Source: an uncultured Bacteroidota bacterium (GTDB lineage: Bacteria; Bacteroidota; Bacteroidia; Chitinophagales; Saprospiraceae). From it: a stretch of 5,764 nucleotides of DNA. Below are positions 5,368-5,764 of the stretch, piece after piece. The notes under the pieces were generated by a model, which was not told where the DNA came from, searched no databases, and saw only the letters and a program-made list of their open reading frames with translations. Every line of letters begins with the position of its first letter. Positions within the stretch are counted from its first letter, which is position 1. The DNA lies in contig CALEYM010000216.1 of NCBI GenBank assembly GCA_937926185.1, forward strand, positions 1 through 5,764, in the 5' to 3' direction. The position numbers and the translations under genes were made by a program.

Positions 5368-5764
5368 ATGAAAAAAATTATCCTCTTCGCGATGCTGGCA
5401 ATAACCTGCATTATAACCTTTGCCGCTTTTCGGAATCCCGCCCCTGTCGTAAAACCCGGGACTTTGAAATGGCACACCTGGGAAGAAGCGGTGGAGTTGA
5501 ACAAGACCAAACCCAAAAAGATATTTGTGGATGTATACACCGACTGGTGCGGCTGGTGCAAACGAATGGACCGCTCCACTTTTGCCGATGAAAAAGTAGC
5601 CGCATACATGGCTGCAAATTATTACGCGGTGAAGCTCAACGCGGAACAAAAAGCCGATATAAAATTCAACGGCGAAGTATTCAAGTTCGTTGACAGCGGG
5701 AATGGCAAGGGCGTGCATACGCTGGCTTATGCCCTGCTCGACGGGAAAATGGGTTATCCTTCGA
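5368..5764 (+). CDS. Exported thioredoxin-fold protein with WCGWCK motif, N-terminal 132 residues (3' end cut by window edge)
   Basis: The frame starts at ATG 5368 and stays open to the window edge. The N-terminus (MKKIILFAMLAITCIITFAA, 1-20) is a signal peptide with likely signal-peptidase-I cleavage around FAA (18-20). The Cys14 context, AITC, is a poor lipobox. The mature part has WHTWEEAVELNKTKPKKI (35-52), then the strand and active site VDVYTDWCGWCKRMD (54-68), with redox cysteines C61 and C64 in a CGWC arrangement, followed by STF and YYAVKLNAE (85-93). This is the pattern of thioredoxin_7 / DUF255-like periplasmic thioredoxins, close to thiol:disulfide interchange domains. The conserved cis-proline region has probably not been reached, although YPS at the edge may be its start. 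Likely role: disulfide reduction or exchange in the periplasm; the substrate is unknown. Confidence 0.9.
   Translation, partial: MKKIILFAMLAITCIITFAAFRNPAPVVKPGTLKWHTWEEAVELNKTKPKKIFVDVYTDWCGWCKRMDRSTFADEKVAAYMAANYYAVKLNAEQKADIKFNGEVFKFVDSGNGKGVHTLAYALLDGKMGYPS

Overview
The window carries nine recognisable genes, two of them cut by the window edges. It is most likely from a member of the Bacteroidota, perhaps a Chitinophagales- or Saprospiria-like lineage with moderately high GC. The evidence is the DUF3822-rsmD gene pair, which I know mainly from Bacteroidota; a lipoprotein-like protein with a GDGDLG motif; start codons that mostly lack a Shine-Dalgarno sequence; and promoter-like sites resembling the Bacteroidota TAnnTTTG element. 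The lineage call is inference, because there is no rRNA gene here.

Left part (1-1281, minus strand): a two-gene unit. A LuxE-type acyl-protein synthetase/acyltransferase homologue is followed, with a 4-base ATGA overlap, by a small YfcE/MJ0936-type metallophosphoesterase that runs off the left edge. A short divergent promoter region (1282-1322) separates this unit from a plus-strand gene for a small exported, probably lipid-anchored protein (1323-1829).

Middle (1831-3683, minus strand): bactofilin, then a DUF3822 protein, then RsmD (16S rRNA guanine-N2 methyltransferase). DUF3822 and rsmD lie in the same reading frame, separated by one TAG stop and 12 bases. A 9-bp perfect inverted repeat fills much of the bactofilin-DUF3822 gap and ends 4 bases before the DUF3822 start codon. 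RsmD and the lipoprotein gene converge with a single base between their stop codons.

Right part (3684-5764, plus strand): a 231-base AT-richer divergent intergenic region with a small inverted repeat, then tsaD (tRNA t6A synthesis), cutA (trimeric CutA family), and after a 95-base gap an exported thioredoxin-fold protein with a WCGWCK motif, cut by the right edge.

Most of the content is conserved housekeeping. I see no mobile element, CRISPR array, tRNA or rRNA gene, or defence system. The points worth a second look are the LuxE-like/phosphoesterase pair with no visible LuxC or LuxD partner, the GPPY instead of DPPY motif in RsmD, the start-proximal hairpin before DUF3822, and the possible actin-like fold of DUF3822.
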